From: Lampris incognitus
Lineage: Eukaryota; Chordata; Actinopteri; Lampriformes; Lampridae
DNA length: 64,000 bases
NCBI RefSeq assembly: GCF_029633865.1
Contig: NC_079211.1
Location: 147,304,543 to 147,368,542 of the forward strand
Reading direction: 5' to 3'
The notes beneath the pieces were generated by a model that was given only the letters and a program-made list of their open reading frames with translations, had not been told where the DNA came from and made no database searches. The stretch's first letter is position 1. Each line of letters begins with the position of its first letter. Shown here piece by piece: positions 53,201 to 63,980 of the stretch. A program made the translations under genes and the position numbers.

Positions 53201-55887
53201 GTACAACGCCACGCACAGCTCCAATCAACCTATGTGACCCCTTCTGTCGGGGAACGGTACATTCCCCAGCAGATGTTAAAGACGCCTGCTCGTCTGAGGC
53301 ACTTCAACTACTGTTTATGTAAAACTGTACAAACAAAGCCGGAATGCCCCGTGTAGTGAGTTTAGGAGTGAAGTATAGGCCTTGAAATGCCCACAAAAGT
53401 CTTGACTTCGAACTGCCGTCTCAGTCAGAGGCAAACTCGTCAGCATAATCTGTTAGCGTCGATCCATGTGCAAATAAAGCAAAGCCAAGCCAATACCGTC
53501 CGGGCCACTAACATCTGGTTGACTGCGGCTTAAAGCTAGGTTTACAACGAGCCATTTTGCGTAGACAGAATTTACCCCCAAATTATGGCTTGTTTTTTTT
53601 TCAGAGCATACCAAGTTATAACAATATTATTAAGTCTCAAAGAGGCAAAGATTACTAGATCATCCACCAACTAGGCACTAGAGTGTGAAGTAGCCCGGGA
53701 CAGAAATGTGGAATATCACACGTGTGGTCTGCAGTGGCAGCCACGATAGAAATCACCCTGCTTGTATTTATAGTTACGATGCCTCTGTGCTGCATTTGTA
53801 GTGAAGACAATTCTTTAAAGCCATACAGTCAACCCACATTAGCACATTTTAAAAACCAAGCTATCGTCTCTGGCCCAACCATCCAAACATTCCCTGTGCC
53901 TTCAAATAGCCGACAAAGAAATAAAACTGAGATTTTCTAAATAGTTCACCTTGGGGATGGAGCCAAAGAGGCTGCAGAGGTTTGAGCAGGCTTGCAGCCA
54001 GCAGTGGCACCTCTACAATGGCTTCATCTGTGACATACAAATATTGTACAAGTCTGAACAGACCGGCGCTTACAAACTGTTTTCAAAGCAGTAGCATCTG
54101 TTTTGGTTTTGCTCATAGAACACGACACAGAAAGTCAAATCATTTTAGAGGTACTTCTGAGTGCATAGAATAGCCCTGAGTCAAAGCTTGAAATAAAGGG
54201 CTATCTCTTTTCATCACTCTTTCATCGGTCAGGTAACGTTACGAAGGTAAAAGACCGTGGGAATCTGGCATCAGAAGGCTGTCGAAACCCAGTTTTCGCA
54301 GTGAGCTTTCTGCAATACATTCGGCTCCGGGTCAGAAATCACAGAGTAATTCTCCACAGGTTCATATTCTCTCTAAATTGTTTTTTACAGCAATTCACAA
54401 ATAGAACGACAAAAGCATTGTGTCATTCATTCTGGTATGACTCTGGCCAATCACTTACTGGGAGAAAGGACAAAGCATTTAAAAAAAAAAAAAGAAAAAA
54501 AGATGGCAGCAGTTAATACGCACTCCTTTAAAAATGGAACAATCAAATAACATACAATTAGTGATTGCCAGGGTTATATATATATATTTAAAAACAAAAT
54601 CTATGATGACATTTTTCTCCCGGTACCTCAGCGAGAAGGAGCAACACGTTTGCTGTGATGGTAAAAATAATTAAGGGTTTGAGTGAAAAAAGTGCCTGTG
54701 AGGGTTACGACAGGAGTGTCCACTACCTCGGTTTGATATTTCACTGACACTTCCAAAGACTGCAACACATTATCAAACTCAACTTAAATGTGTGCCAGTA
54801 GAATGAAATTAAACTTCATGTTGGCACTGTCAAGCAAACTGCTGGCTCCCGAGAAAAATGCAAAGATTTCGAAAAAAAAAAAAATTAAGGGTTTTTGAGA
54901 AATATGCAGAACTCTGGCATAAAAGCTTGGCAAGCAATGCAAGCAGATGGGGAGGTGCATAGAAGTAGAACGCAGAAACATTGTGGTCATGTGCAAGCAG
55001 CATTTGAACAGTGTTTAGTTCAGATTAGAGAGGCAGGGAGCTAACCACATCATCAAAGATTTGAAGGGCAGCTGGAAATGGAGATCATTTCATATATTGA
55101 TTTTTTTTATGGATATACCGAATAGTGATGTATTTTAGTGTTCTGACCATGCTGCTGTAATTAACACTACATACATGTAAGAGAGGTAGTGTTAAACCTA
55201 TACTACGGTGCTTCCTCGTTCAAACAACAGTTTGCCAACCCTGATTAAATAACTTTGTGAGGAGGGGAAGGAAAACAAGCCCAGTGTGAAACAGATAATT
55301 TGAAATACACGCAAAAAAATCATGCGAAACTCCCAAAACAAAAAAACAAAACAAAAAGGCTGCTATTTTCAGGAGGTGAATCAGAGGAGTAGTGGCGATT
55401 GTGAACAGAATGTAAGGCAACACCCCCCCCTCCAAAAAAAAAAACCCCCAAAACACGGCGACATGCAGGGGAGGTTACCACTGCGACTGTGGGATGCCAA
55501 CCCTCACCGTTTGGTTTCAAGCCTTTCAAGGGAGATGAAAATGAGAAAGAAAGACAGGGGGAAAATAATAAAATAATATTTTTTTTACATTACATTGTGC
55601 AGCAACACAGAAAAGGTGCATTAACAGGCAAATACTTCACTCCTCTCAGGATGGGAGGGGCATGGTCAGTGGTCGGTCGGTCGAGCCGTGTCCGAGTTTA
55701 AACAGGATCAGTGGGTCGACTGTACAGGGTCCTGGAGGAGGGATGGCAGTGTGTGGGCGAGGGTGGGAGGGTAGGGTGGGGTGGGGTTGGGTGGGGCGGT
55801 ATAGGAGCTGGTAGAGCTTTTGAAGGGTGTAGTGAGTAGAATGGGAGTTTTTTTGGGGGCGAGGGGGGGGCATGTAATCGGGCTGCA
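50219..55887 (-). other. cnot6l: Probable long 3' UTR of cnot6l
   Basis: It is 5.7 kb with almost no transposon sequence, in sharp contrast to everything else in the window, and lies directly after the cnot6l stop codon. No open frame in it has protein features. Repeat avoidance fits a transcribed, constrained 3' UTR. Extent is inferred, not seen. Confidence 0.5.
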
Positions 55888-56109
55888 CTACCTGTGGACC
55901 GGCAAGTGCAGCCCGTTAAGCGGGTTGAGTGGGTGCGGGAGGGGCGGGTGCAGCTCCAGCTGGGCCAGCAGGGAGAAGTGGTCCGAGGGGATGTGGGGAT
56001 GGGGGCAGCCGGTGATGTTGTTCTCCTCCAGCCACTGGCTCTCCAGCGGTCCCAGCAGGCCCAGCACACTCATGTGGGTCTTGGAGAAAAAGATGTAGTC
56101 GATCACGCC
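55888..56109 (-). CDS. cnot6l: cnot6l last exon
   Basis: The acceptor is CCCGGGCAG before GGCGTGATCGAC. It encodes GVIDYIFFSKTHMSVLGLLG to the stop, holding the late catalytic Asp and the SDH motif. A Pro-rich HPLNPLNGLHLP stretch near the end is longer than in mammals by a few residues. Confidence 0.92.
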   Translation of the reverse strand, partial: GVIDYIFFSKTHMSVLGLLGPLESQWLEENNITGCPHPHIPSDHFSLLAQLELHPPLPHPLNPLNGLHLPVHR

Positions 56110-59100
56110 CTGCCCGGGAAACACAGATTAGTTTCACATTACCGTTAATTATCTCAGCTACTGCAGAATTTATCTTCTTTTGGAATGTATTAATCTGCGG
56201 AGAAAAACAGGTGGCGTGACTCAAACAGTGGAAACACACCTGCACAAGCAGCCAACTGTACAACTCAGCAATAACAAAGTTAGTCACGTCCTGCAGAGAG
56301 ACGATCAAGATAAGACAGATGTATGAGAAAACAGATGTGTGCTGCAGCAAGTATCTCATAAAGACAACCCACCAACCAAGTGTTCACACACACACACACA
56401 CACACACACAGAGTTCTGTTGTTTACCACAGGTCACACACTACTCGTGTAAAATGTAGCGTGTGTGTTGGTGGGTCTAGTATTGTTGGTCAAGAACTTAC
56501 TGCCCGATAGCCGTTTCCAAGATGGCGCCCGAGTGAAATGGCTTGTCTAGAAGCTCTGCTAATGCTGCCGGGGTTGTAGCTGTGGTCAGCTCTGATACGG
56601 TACACAGTTCTAGAGCTCTGATAGTAACGTGCTCCTGTACTGCAGCAGCGACGTAGACTACGTTATATCTGCCGAGCGATGCTTTTATGAGCCACGCCTT
56701 CGTCATGTGACTCGACAATTACAGCTTCCTCAACCCGACACTCGCCACCACCAACACCATGGTCATTTAAAGTAGTGCTGTGTACATCCAAACTCTGGGC
56801 ACACCTTGCTCTGGTCTCCTGTCTACTTGTGTAATTGCTCTCGACAAGAGGGAGGCAAAAGACCAATGTGACCGACTCACAGGACTGGTCTGTTCCACAG
56901 ACCAGCTAATCCCTTTGGGTGGGGCAAATACTTGGTTTCACCCCCCAACCAGCCCAGAAAAACAAGCACAGAAATAATTACCAAGGCTGTTCATCAGTCA
57001 TCCAAGTTTCTTACTCTGAATTACAGTCTGTCACTTAATCTGTGAAATGCCGCCCCATTTTGGTAAATGGGGCGGCATAAGAAACAGGTGATTTTTTTTT
57101 CTTTTGGATTTTACCCCTTTTTCTCCCCAGTTGTATTCAGCCAACTACCCCACTCTTCCGAGCCGTCCCGGCCGCTGCTCCACCCCCTCTGCCGACCCGG
57201 GGAGGGCTGCAGACTACCACATGCCTCCTCCCATACATGTGGAGTCACCGGCTGCTTCTTTCCACCTGACAGTGAGGAGTTTCGCCAGGGGGACGTAGCG
57301 CGTGGGAGGATCACGCTATTCCCCCCAGTCCCCGAACAGGCGCCCCAACCGACCAGCGGAGGCGCTAGTGCAGCAACCAGGACACATACCCACATCTGGC
57401 TTCCCACCCACAGACACGGCCAATTGTGTCTGTAGGGACGCCCTGCCAAGCCGGAGCTAACACGGGGATTCGAACCGGCGATCCCCGTGTTGGTAGGCAA
57501 CAGAATAGAGACCGCTACGCTACCCGGACGCCCAAGGAAATGGCTTTGATTTGATTTGTTTTGAACATGTAAAAAAAAGAACCGATAAAAACAAAACAAT
57601 GATATTAAATTGAAATGAACAACAAACCTATACAACAAACTCAACAAACAAATTCTCAGAAACAACACAAATTAAATATCACATGTTCAAAAAGGAGCAG
57701 GAGGAAGCATACACTTACTTATTCCTATCCCTTCTCCACTACTCTTCAATTCATTCATAATCTTCATCTTATATACAATTTATATATAAGATATATACAG
57801 CCACTGAGGATGCAGAAGCCAGTGCAGGTTTAGTGCCAGTGCCGAGCCCGGATAAATAGGGAGGGTTGTGTCAGGAAGGACATCCGGCGTAAAACCTTTG
57901 CCAAACCAAATATGCGGCTCATAAATCAGATTTCCATACCGGATCGGTTGAGGCCCGGGTTACCAATGACCGCCACCGGTACTGCTGGCCAGCAGGGTGC
58001 CGGTGGAAACTATGCTACTGTTGGGTGAGGAGGGGGAAGGCATGTCCAGAGGCAGCGGGAGAGGGGGAAGGGTAGGGGTGTGGAGGTGAGAGTCGGAACT
58101 TTGAATGTTGGCAGTATGACTGGTACTGAATATGGAGCTGCTAGGGAAGAGGAGAAGAGGAAGGCCAAAGAGGAGGTTTATGGATGTGGTGAGGGAGGAC
58201 ATGCAGGTTGCTGGTGTGACAGGAAGATACAGAGGACGGGAAGAGATAGAAATGGATGATACGCTGTGGCGCCCCCTAACGGGAGCAGCCGAAAGTAGTA
58301 GTAGTATGTACAACCCAAAATCACCCAGTGTCAATAATATAAAACTTCAACAGTTATCACAGCCCTTCCTCGTCCCTATACCTCTTAAAAATAAATTTTT
58401 TGTGCATCTTTTTGAACTGAATGTTTGTACTTTGCTTGAGTTCCACGTCCAAACTATTCCTTCCACAAATACAGCCCACAGATCGAAATACACACACGGT
58501 TTTTTTTCCACAAGGACGCAGGAAAGGCACAGCGCCAACGGGACACTTACCTTGAAGTCGTACGTGTAGTTGGTGTAAGGCATCAGATTGTTCTCATAGG
58601 CGCTCTTCAGCTGGAAGTTGTGGGTGATGCTGCCGTCTGTGTTGCCGTTCTTGCCGTTGCAGCTGAAGTTGGTGAGACATTCGTTGTAGCGCAGCTCCTT
58701 GAAGTCCTTGTGATTCTCGGCCACGCCGCCATTGCTCAGGTATTCCACCACACCTGGGCAGCACACAGACAAACACCACTGCTAGAGTATCCTGGCTACC
58801 AGAGCAGGACCCATGAAGGATACCTGTTACCACAACAGCCAGAATTTGTCTCACTTGCTTTGATTTTGTTGTTATTTGCATTGCTGAACACTAGAGGTCA
58901 GGATTCAAGTATTAATAACATAGAGCACCTTTTAGCTTTTAGGTCTGAGCTGGTCTGGTGTTGTGTGTGTCAAAAACACACATGTCTACTGCAACACAAA
59001 CCTTCTCCCAGGCAAGTTAACCCCACCTCCTCGGGGTTCAGACTGGTATCACTAACGAGGCTCTCTGGCTGTGGACGAATCGCCGGCACCCTAGAAAGTA

Positions 59101-62100
59101 ACTGGCCCCCTACTGCCTTGTGGGATAGGCTATTTAGCCAAAGGCTAAGGGGCAGGGCAAACCCCGACAGAAAACCTCCGGAGGAGTAACCCCCCCCCCC
59201 CGAGACCAATTACTATGGCCCACTTGAATGTGGACATGTCCTGGTAATTGAGTCAAGGTTACCCCAGTTATGGGTTAAATAACAAAACAAACTACTGCCT
59301 TTCAGGCACCCTGGGAGGGGTAAAGGCTATGGGACCAGCCCAGACAGAAACTGGGTACTGAAGGAGTTGCGACCTCGGTCTATTATCAGCAAATGATAAG
59401 CATCGCTCGACTGCAGTCGAAGGATGATGACCTCCTAGCTGCTGCAGCCACAAGGACAACCCTTGTTTTTTGATGGGTTTACTCAGCAGGCTCAGTATAC
59501 CCAAGGAGTCACAGGAAGTCCTACCGGAGTCGGGCAGTGAATTGAGGTCAGCGCACAGGACAATGGGGATAGCGGACGGGTCGCAGGTGGGCGAGCCTGT
59601 GGCTACGGAGCCCGAGGCCCGCTCGGCGATGCTCTTCAGCTCGGACAGGAACATCATGGTCTGGATCAGCTTGACATCGGAGTACTCCGGGTCCCAGTGC
59701 ATGTGGGCATTGGCCACCAGGATCAGCTGCCTCTCCTGAAGGGGCTTCAGGCCTGGAAAGTGAGCAAAGGGATTGGAGGGAATTTTAGAAGAACATGCGA
59801 ACTCAACCAATCACAGACTTGAAGGAGCGAAAAAAATTTGGGAGTTCAAAATGTTAATTTGTCATTTCGCGGTCTAAGCATCGGCTTGGTGTCGATGCAG
59901 TTGCCCACTGGGGACTGGGGTTCGCGCCCCGGTCTCGTCAGATCTAACTATGGCCGGACTCGATGAAGCAGCAATCATTGGCAACGCTGTCTTCGGGAGG
60001 GGGGCGGAGTCGGCTCGTGTTCGTCATGTGAATGCGTCTCTGTGTGTGTCGGAAAAACAGTGGATCGGCTTGGATTCGCCTTGTCACGAAAGTGGGGAGG
60101 CGCTTTCCTTCGAGACTGCCGGCCGGAGAGATGCAGTTGGCGAACGCATGCAATACGAGGGTGGGTGTTTGAATTAAAATAGGGATCAATTGGCCACTAA
60201 ATTGGGAGAAAAAAGGGAAAAATCAGAAATAAATTTATTAAAAAAAAAATGTTAATTTGTCATTTAGACAAAAACTGTCAAACTTTTTTTTATCCCACCC
60301 ATCCATCCATTATCCAAACCGCTTCTCCTGCTCTCAGGGTCACGGGGATGCCGGAGCCTATCCCAGCAGTCATTTGGGTGGCAGGCGGGGGAGACACCCT
60401 GGACAGGCCGCCAGGTTGTCATAGGGCCCACACACACATTCACACCTAGGGACAATTTAGTAAGGCCGATTCACCTGACCTACATGTCTTGAAACCGGAG
60501 CACCTGGAGGAAACCCATGCAGACACGGGGAGAACATGCAGACTCCACACAGAGGACGACCCCCAAGGCTGGACTACCCCGGGGCTCAAACCCAGGACCT
60601 GCTTGCTGTGAGGTGACCGCACTAACCACTGTGCCACCATGCCGCTGAACTTTTTTATATAATGCATTTTATACATTAAAATTCAAGGCACTAAATGTAT
60701 ATGAGAACAAGGTATGGAGGAATGACCTCCATTTACTTTTAGGATATGAAAGAACGTGTGTGTGTGTGTGTGTGTGTGTGGTTCTCAAAGTCTCAGACTG
60801 TATTCTGTTCTGTTCTTACCACCAGAGAACATGCCCTTGTTGACCTCCAACAGGACGGCTACCCCGATGTTGTCTTTGGTCATCACTCTGTTCAGCATGA
60901 CCTCTGACCCCTCTGAGTTTGCCATGGCCACCTGGTTGAATTCCACCGTGTGTTTCTGCACCAAGGTAAATCTACAAGCAGACAGGCGGCGGAGAGAGAC
61001 TGCTATTCACTCTGAGAAAATGACAAGTGAATTAAAATACAAGATGAATATTCAGAGACCTCGGTCTTGTCATCAGGGATGGAACCCCTCAGACTCTCAG
61101 TTTTGCCCTTTTCCCTTCCTTTTGACCCCCAGGCCTAATGTTGTTCCCAGTTTTCACATCTCTGACTACAAACCCCAATTCCAATGAAGTTGGGACGTTG
61201 TGTAAAACGTGAATAAAAACCGAATGCAATGATTTGCAAATCCTTTTCGACCTATATTCAATTGAATACACTACAAAGACAAGATATTTAATGTTCAAAC
61301 TAATAAACTTTATTGTTTTTTGCAAATATTCTCTCATTTTGAATTTGATGCCTGCAACACGTTCCAAAGAAGCTGGGACAGGGGCAACAAAAGACTGGGA
61401 AAGTTGAGGAATGCTCAAAAAACACCTGTTTGGAACATTCCACAGGTGAACAGGTTAACTGGAAACAGGGGAGTGTCATGATTGGGTATAAAAGGAGCAT
61501 CCCCGAAAGGCTCAGCCGTTCACAAGCAAGGATGGGGCGAGGTTCACCACTTTGTGAACGACTGTGTGAGCAAATAGTCCAACAGTTTAAGAACAACGTT
61601 TCTCAATGTACAAACACAAGGAATGTAGGGATTTCATCATCTCCAGTCCATACTATCATCACAAGATTCAGAGAATCCGGAGAAATCTCTGCACGTAAGC
61701 GGCAAGGCCCAAAACCAACACTGAATGCCCGTGACCTTTGACCCCTCAGGCGGCACTGCATTAAAAACCGACATCATTGTGTAAAGGATATTACCACGTG
61801 GGCTCAGGAACACTGGGGAAAACCATCGTCAGTTAACACAGTTCGTCACTACATCTACAAGTGCAAGTTAAAACTCTCCCATGCAAAGCCAAAGCCAGAT
61901 ATCAACACCACCCAGAAACACCACCGGCTTCTCTGGCCCGAGCTCATCTGAGATGGACTGACGCAAAGTGGACAAATGTGCTGTGGTCTGACGAGTCCAC
62001 ATTTCAGATTGTTTTTGGAAATCATGGACGCCGTGTCCTTCGGGCTAAAGAGGAAAAGGACCATCCAGATTGTTCTCAGCCCAAAGTTCAAAAGCCAGCA

Positions 62101-63980
62101 TCTGTGATGGTATGGGGGCGTGTTAGGGCCCATGGCATCATGGGTAACTTGCACATCTGTGAAGGCACCATTAATGCTGGAAGGTACATACAGGTTTTGG
62201 AGCAACATGTGCTGCCATCCAAGCGACGTCTTTTTCAGGGACGTCCCTGCTTATTTCAGCAAGACAATGCCAAGCCACATTCTGCAGGTGTTACACCAGC
62301 AGGGCTTCGTAGTGAAAGAGTGCGGGTACTGGACTGGCCTGCCTGCAGTCCAGACCTGTCTCCCATTGAACATGTGTGGCACATTATGAAGCGCAAAATA
62401 CGACAACGGAGACCCCGGACTGTTGAGCAACTGAAGTCGTACATCAAGCAAGAATGGGAAAGAATTCCTCCTACAAAGCTTCAACAATCAGTGTCCTCAG
62501 TTCCCAAACGCTTATTGAGTGTTGTTAAAAGGAAAGGTGGTGTAACACAGTGGTAAACATGCCCCTGTCCCAGCTTCTTTGGGACGTGTTGCAGGCATCA
62601 AATTCAAAGTGAGTGAATATTTGCAAACAATATCAGTTTGAACATTAAATATCTTGTCTTTGTAGTGTATTCAATTGAATATAGGTCGAAAAGGATTTGC
62701 AAATCATTGTATTCTGTTTTTATTTACGTTTTACACAACGTCCCAACTTCATTGGAATTGGGGTTTGTAAATTCCCCACATTTATTTACAAAGTGTATGT
62801 TCAGTTAAAGCCCCCAAACCGCTTTGTCATCTCGCTTTTTCACCATTCTTAACCCAGGGAGGAGCATGCAGTGAATAAGACGGACTGGCGTAGATATAGG
62901 TGGTGCAGCCGGTGCAGTGGCACCGGGGCCCGTCGCTAGGGGGCATCCGTCAATATTTCTGCATGCATTGTCCTAGTCCAATGTTACGTGGCTGTTTTGA
63001 GCATGTGATGATAGTTTGTTTAGCGCGCGCAATATCGTTTACCTATCTAGCCTACCTAAGAAACGTGAGAAAAATAAAATCAAGCAAGCAAGCGTGAGTT
63101 ACACACATAAAAGTGGATGTAAAAAGAGGAAGGAGAGCAAGGAAAGAAAGGAAAGCTGCAATGTGTGCTGCGTGCGTGCCAAACCATGCAATCTACCAGG
63201 TTTTGAGTGTGATGTGTGCTCCCCTGTTACTGTCGAATGACCAGGCTATCAGCTATATTACAGCCTAGTTGCCTTGTTGACTTGTTTCATTGCCTTGTCG
63301 ACTGATGTGATTTAGAGACCGTCTGTTTAGGTTTCCCAACTCTGTCCGTGGTGCGTCCGCTCTCCGTGGTTCTGAAGTGTAGCCAATCTTTGACGTACTG
63401 ACCTTTACAATAACTCATCTGTGTCAACTTTGTCTGTTACTTTGATATTTCTATTTTATTTGTTATATTTTATGCTGCGAAGCACTTTGTGATTGTATAT
63501 CTGTGAAAGGTGTTATACAAAGAAATGACTAAAATTACTTCTAAACCCACCTAATGTGGTGGTGTGTGTGTGTGTGAGCGAGTGAGAGAGAGACGGGGGG
63601 GGGGGGCTACGAGGGTTGCTTGCACCACGGCCCATAATAAAAATGTTACGCCAGTGATAAGACGTCTACAACTTAACCCTGGGAGGAGCATGCAGTCAAT
63701 AAGACGTCTACAACTTAACCCTGGGAGGAGCATGCAGTCAATAAGACGTCTACAACTTAACCCTGGGAGGAGCATGCAGTCAATAAGACGTCTACAACTG
63801 AAAAGATGAAACGTGTTCTTCTCACTTCTCCGTTTTGAAGAACACCGCGCAGCCGTCCACGTGCTTCCTCTCCTGCTCCGACACCAGCTTGGCGCGGGAT
63901 TTGGGGCAGAAGTATCCGTTGTAGCCGCGGTCTTTCAGCGTATCCAGGAACAGGGTGTAGTACTGCTCCGTCTCCACCTC
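55888..63980 (-). CDS. cnot6l: CCR4-NOT deadenylase subunit 6-like, last five coding exons
   Basis: Exons on the minus strand, 5' to 3': 63826-63980, 60820-60971, 59525-59752, 58551-58753 and 55888-56109. Phases match at every joint and give 319 aa ending LNGLHLPVHR. This is the C-terminal part, about 57% of a usual 555-aa protein. The leucine-rich repeats and gene start lie beyond the right edge. The protein is the EEP-type (exonuclease/endonuclease/phosphatase) catalytic subunit that shortens mRNA poly(A) tails within CCR4-NOT. Metal and catalytic residues are in place: the Glu opening the first exon (EVETEQYY), ADLNSLPD, GVIDYIFFSKT and PSDHFSL. Residues such as ENNITGCPHPHIPSDHFSLL and the SPTCDPS insert favour CNOT6L over CNOT6. 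Confidence 0.88.
57091..57533 (-). mobile_element. SINE family B copy in cnot6l intron
   Basis: It is complete in reverse with the GGCGTCCGGGTAGCGTAGCG head, GCCGGTTCGAATCCCCGTG B box and a poly(T)/CTTTT border. It has the same orientation as the host gene's transcript. Confidence 0.85.
57790..58312 (+). mobile_element. Internally deleted LINE joining 5' and 3' ends
   Basis: The right part (58127-58312) encodes ELLGKRRRGRPKRRFMDVVR and EDMQVAGVTG and ends TGGCGCCCCCTAACGGGAGC followed by (AGT)n, as in the LINE at 48271. The left part is non-coding GC-rich 5'-type sequence. No reverse transcriptase lies between, so this is a short non-autonomous derivative. Confidence 0.65.
58551..58753 (-). 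CDS. cnot6l: cnot6l exon with VVEYLSNGGVAENHKDFKEL
   Basis: It begins with two bases completing Gly and encodes VVEYLSNGG...YTNYTYDFK. The donor is GTAAGT. The 67 complete codons match CNOT6L closely across the substrate-binding side of the EEP domain. Confidence 0.92.
58754..59524 (-). other. cnot6l: cnot6l intron, unassigned repeat DNA
   Basis: It contains a C11 run near 59190-59200 and about 450 bp (59005-59460) that looks repeat-derived, but I cannot name it. Confidence 0.5.
59525..59752 (-). CDS. cnot6l: cnot6l exon with ADLNSLPDSG
   Basis: It encodes LKPLQERQLILVANAHMHWD, the PEYSDVKLIQTMMFLSELKS helix and IPIVLCADLNSLPDSG. It holds the His and Asp/Asn residues of the catalytic centre. 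The donor is GTAGGA, a weaker GT site. Confidence 0.92.
59868..60245 (+). mobile_element. SINE family C with 20-bp target duplication
   Basis: It is flanked by AAAATGTTAATTTGTCATTT at 59848-59867 and 60246-60265 (part overlaps the A tail). The head has TGGGGTTCGCGCCCCGGTCT, a B-box-like motif. The tail is AAATTTATT plus a poly(A) run. It is the only copy in this window. Confidence 0.85.
60296..60646 (-). mobile_element. SINE family A in cnot6l intron
   Basis: This reverse copy runs from CCCATCCATCCATTATCC to the AGCGGCATGGTGGCACAGTG head. A part of the body is missing near 60489 (TACATGTCTT/GAAACCGG). Confidence 0.85.
60753..60780. repeat. (TG)n microsatellite
   Basis: About 13 TG units lie in the cnot6l intron. 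Confidence 0.9.
60820..60971 (-). CDS. cnot6l: cnot6l exon with FTLVQKHTVEFNQVAMANSE
   Basis: It runs from the acceptor TGCTTGTAG to the donor GTAAGA. It encodes 50 complete codons, including MLNRVMTKDNIGVAVLLEVN and MFSG. Phases 2 and 1 at the two ends fit the neighbouring exons. Confidence 0.92.
61169..62767 (+). mobile_element. Tc1-like transposon with about 215-bp inverted repeats
   Basis: It is bounded by TA at 61167-61168 and 62768-62769. The ends CAAACCCCAATTCCAATGAA and TTCATTGGAATTGGGGTTTG are exact inverses. Similarity between arms continues to the GCTGGGACAGGGGCA block (61370-61385) and its mirror at 62565-62580. The full length of 1599 bp is typical of intact fish Tc1 elements. 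Confidence 0.95.
61531..62556 (+). pseudogene. Tc1 transposase, frameshifted
   Basis: The N-terminal helix-turn-helix part is readable at 61531-61741 (MGRGSPLCERLCEQIVQQFK, SSPVHTIITRFRESGEISAR). The catalytic part is readable at 61920-62556 (LRWTDAKWTNVLWSDESTFQ, LFQQDNAKPH, WPACSPDLSPIEHVW), giving the DDE triad with D, D and E present. Between them the frame shifts and has stops near 61740 and 61950. Apart from these breaks the protein is well preserved, suggesting a fairly recent copy. Confidence 0.9.
62850..63799. repeat. 42-bp minisatellite split by a hAT MITE
   Basis: One diverged unit (TTAACCCAGGGAGGAGCATG...) lies at about 62849-62882. The others (AAGACGTCTACAACTTAACC, CTGGGAGGAGCATGCAGTCA) lie at 63659-63799. 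The last three complete units are nearly identical. It ends only 26 bp from the donor of the cnot6l exon at 63826. Confidence 0.85.
62883..63656. mobile_element. 774-bp non-autonomous hAT element
   Basis: A perfect 8-bp target duplication ATAAGACG lies at 62875-62882 and 63657-63664. The ends GACTGGCGTA and TACGCCAGTG are inverted repeats apart from the first base and one position. Both are followed inwards by GGGCC/GGCCC and GGTGCA/TGCACC blocks. No transposase frame is present. Confidence 0.9.
63826..63980 (-). CDS. cnot6l: cnot6l exon starting at the catalytic Glu
   Basis: It follows the acceptor TGTCCCCAG. It encodes EVETEQYYTLFLDTLKDRGY, NGYFCPKSRAKLVSEQERKH and VDGCAVFFKTE plus two bases. 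The first residue corresponds to the metal-binding Glu of the QE motif of EEP nucleases, so the splice junction lies next to it. Confidence 0.92.

Larger units (their letters stand above)
56110..58550 (-). other. cnot6l: cnot6l intron with SINE and LINE insertions
   Basis: It contains (CA)n at 56384-56410, a family B SINE (57091-57533) and an internally deleted LINE (57790-58312). No additional exon is needed, as the flanking exons join in phase 0. Confidence 0.75.
59753..60819 (-). other. cnot6l: cnot6l intron with two SINEs
   Basis: The family C SINE (59868-60245), the family A SINE (60296-60646) and a (TG)n run at 60753-60780 fill most of it. The (TG)n run lies 39 bp downstream of the next exon's donor in transcript terms. 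Confidence 0.7.
60972..63825 (-). other. cnot6l: cnot6l intron with Tc1, hAT MITE and minisatellite
   Basis: This 2.85-kb intron consists mostly of a Tc1 element and a hAT MITE inserted in a minisatellite. The remaining unique sequence is less than 400 bp. Confidence 0.8.

Noticed and set aside
57111-57668. 185-aa minus-strand open frame in the cnot6l intron
   Set aside because: It is almost wholly a family B SINE copy; similar frames recur at each copy.
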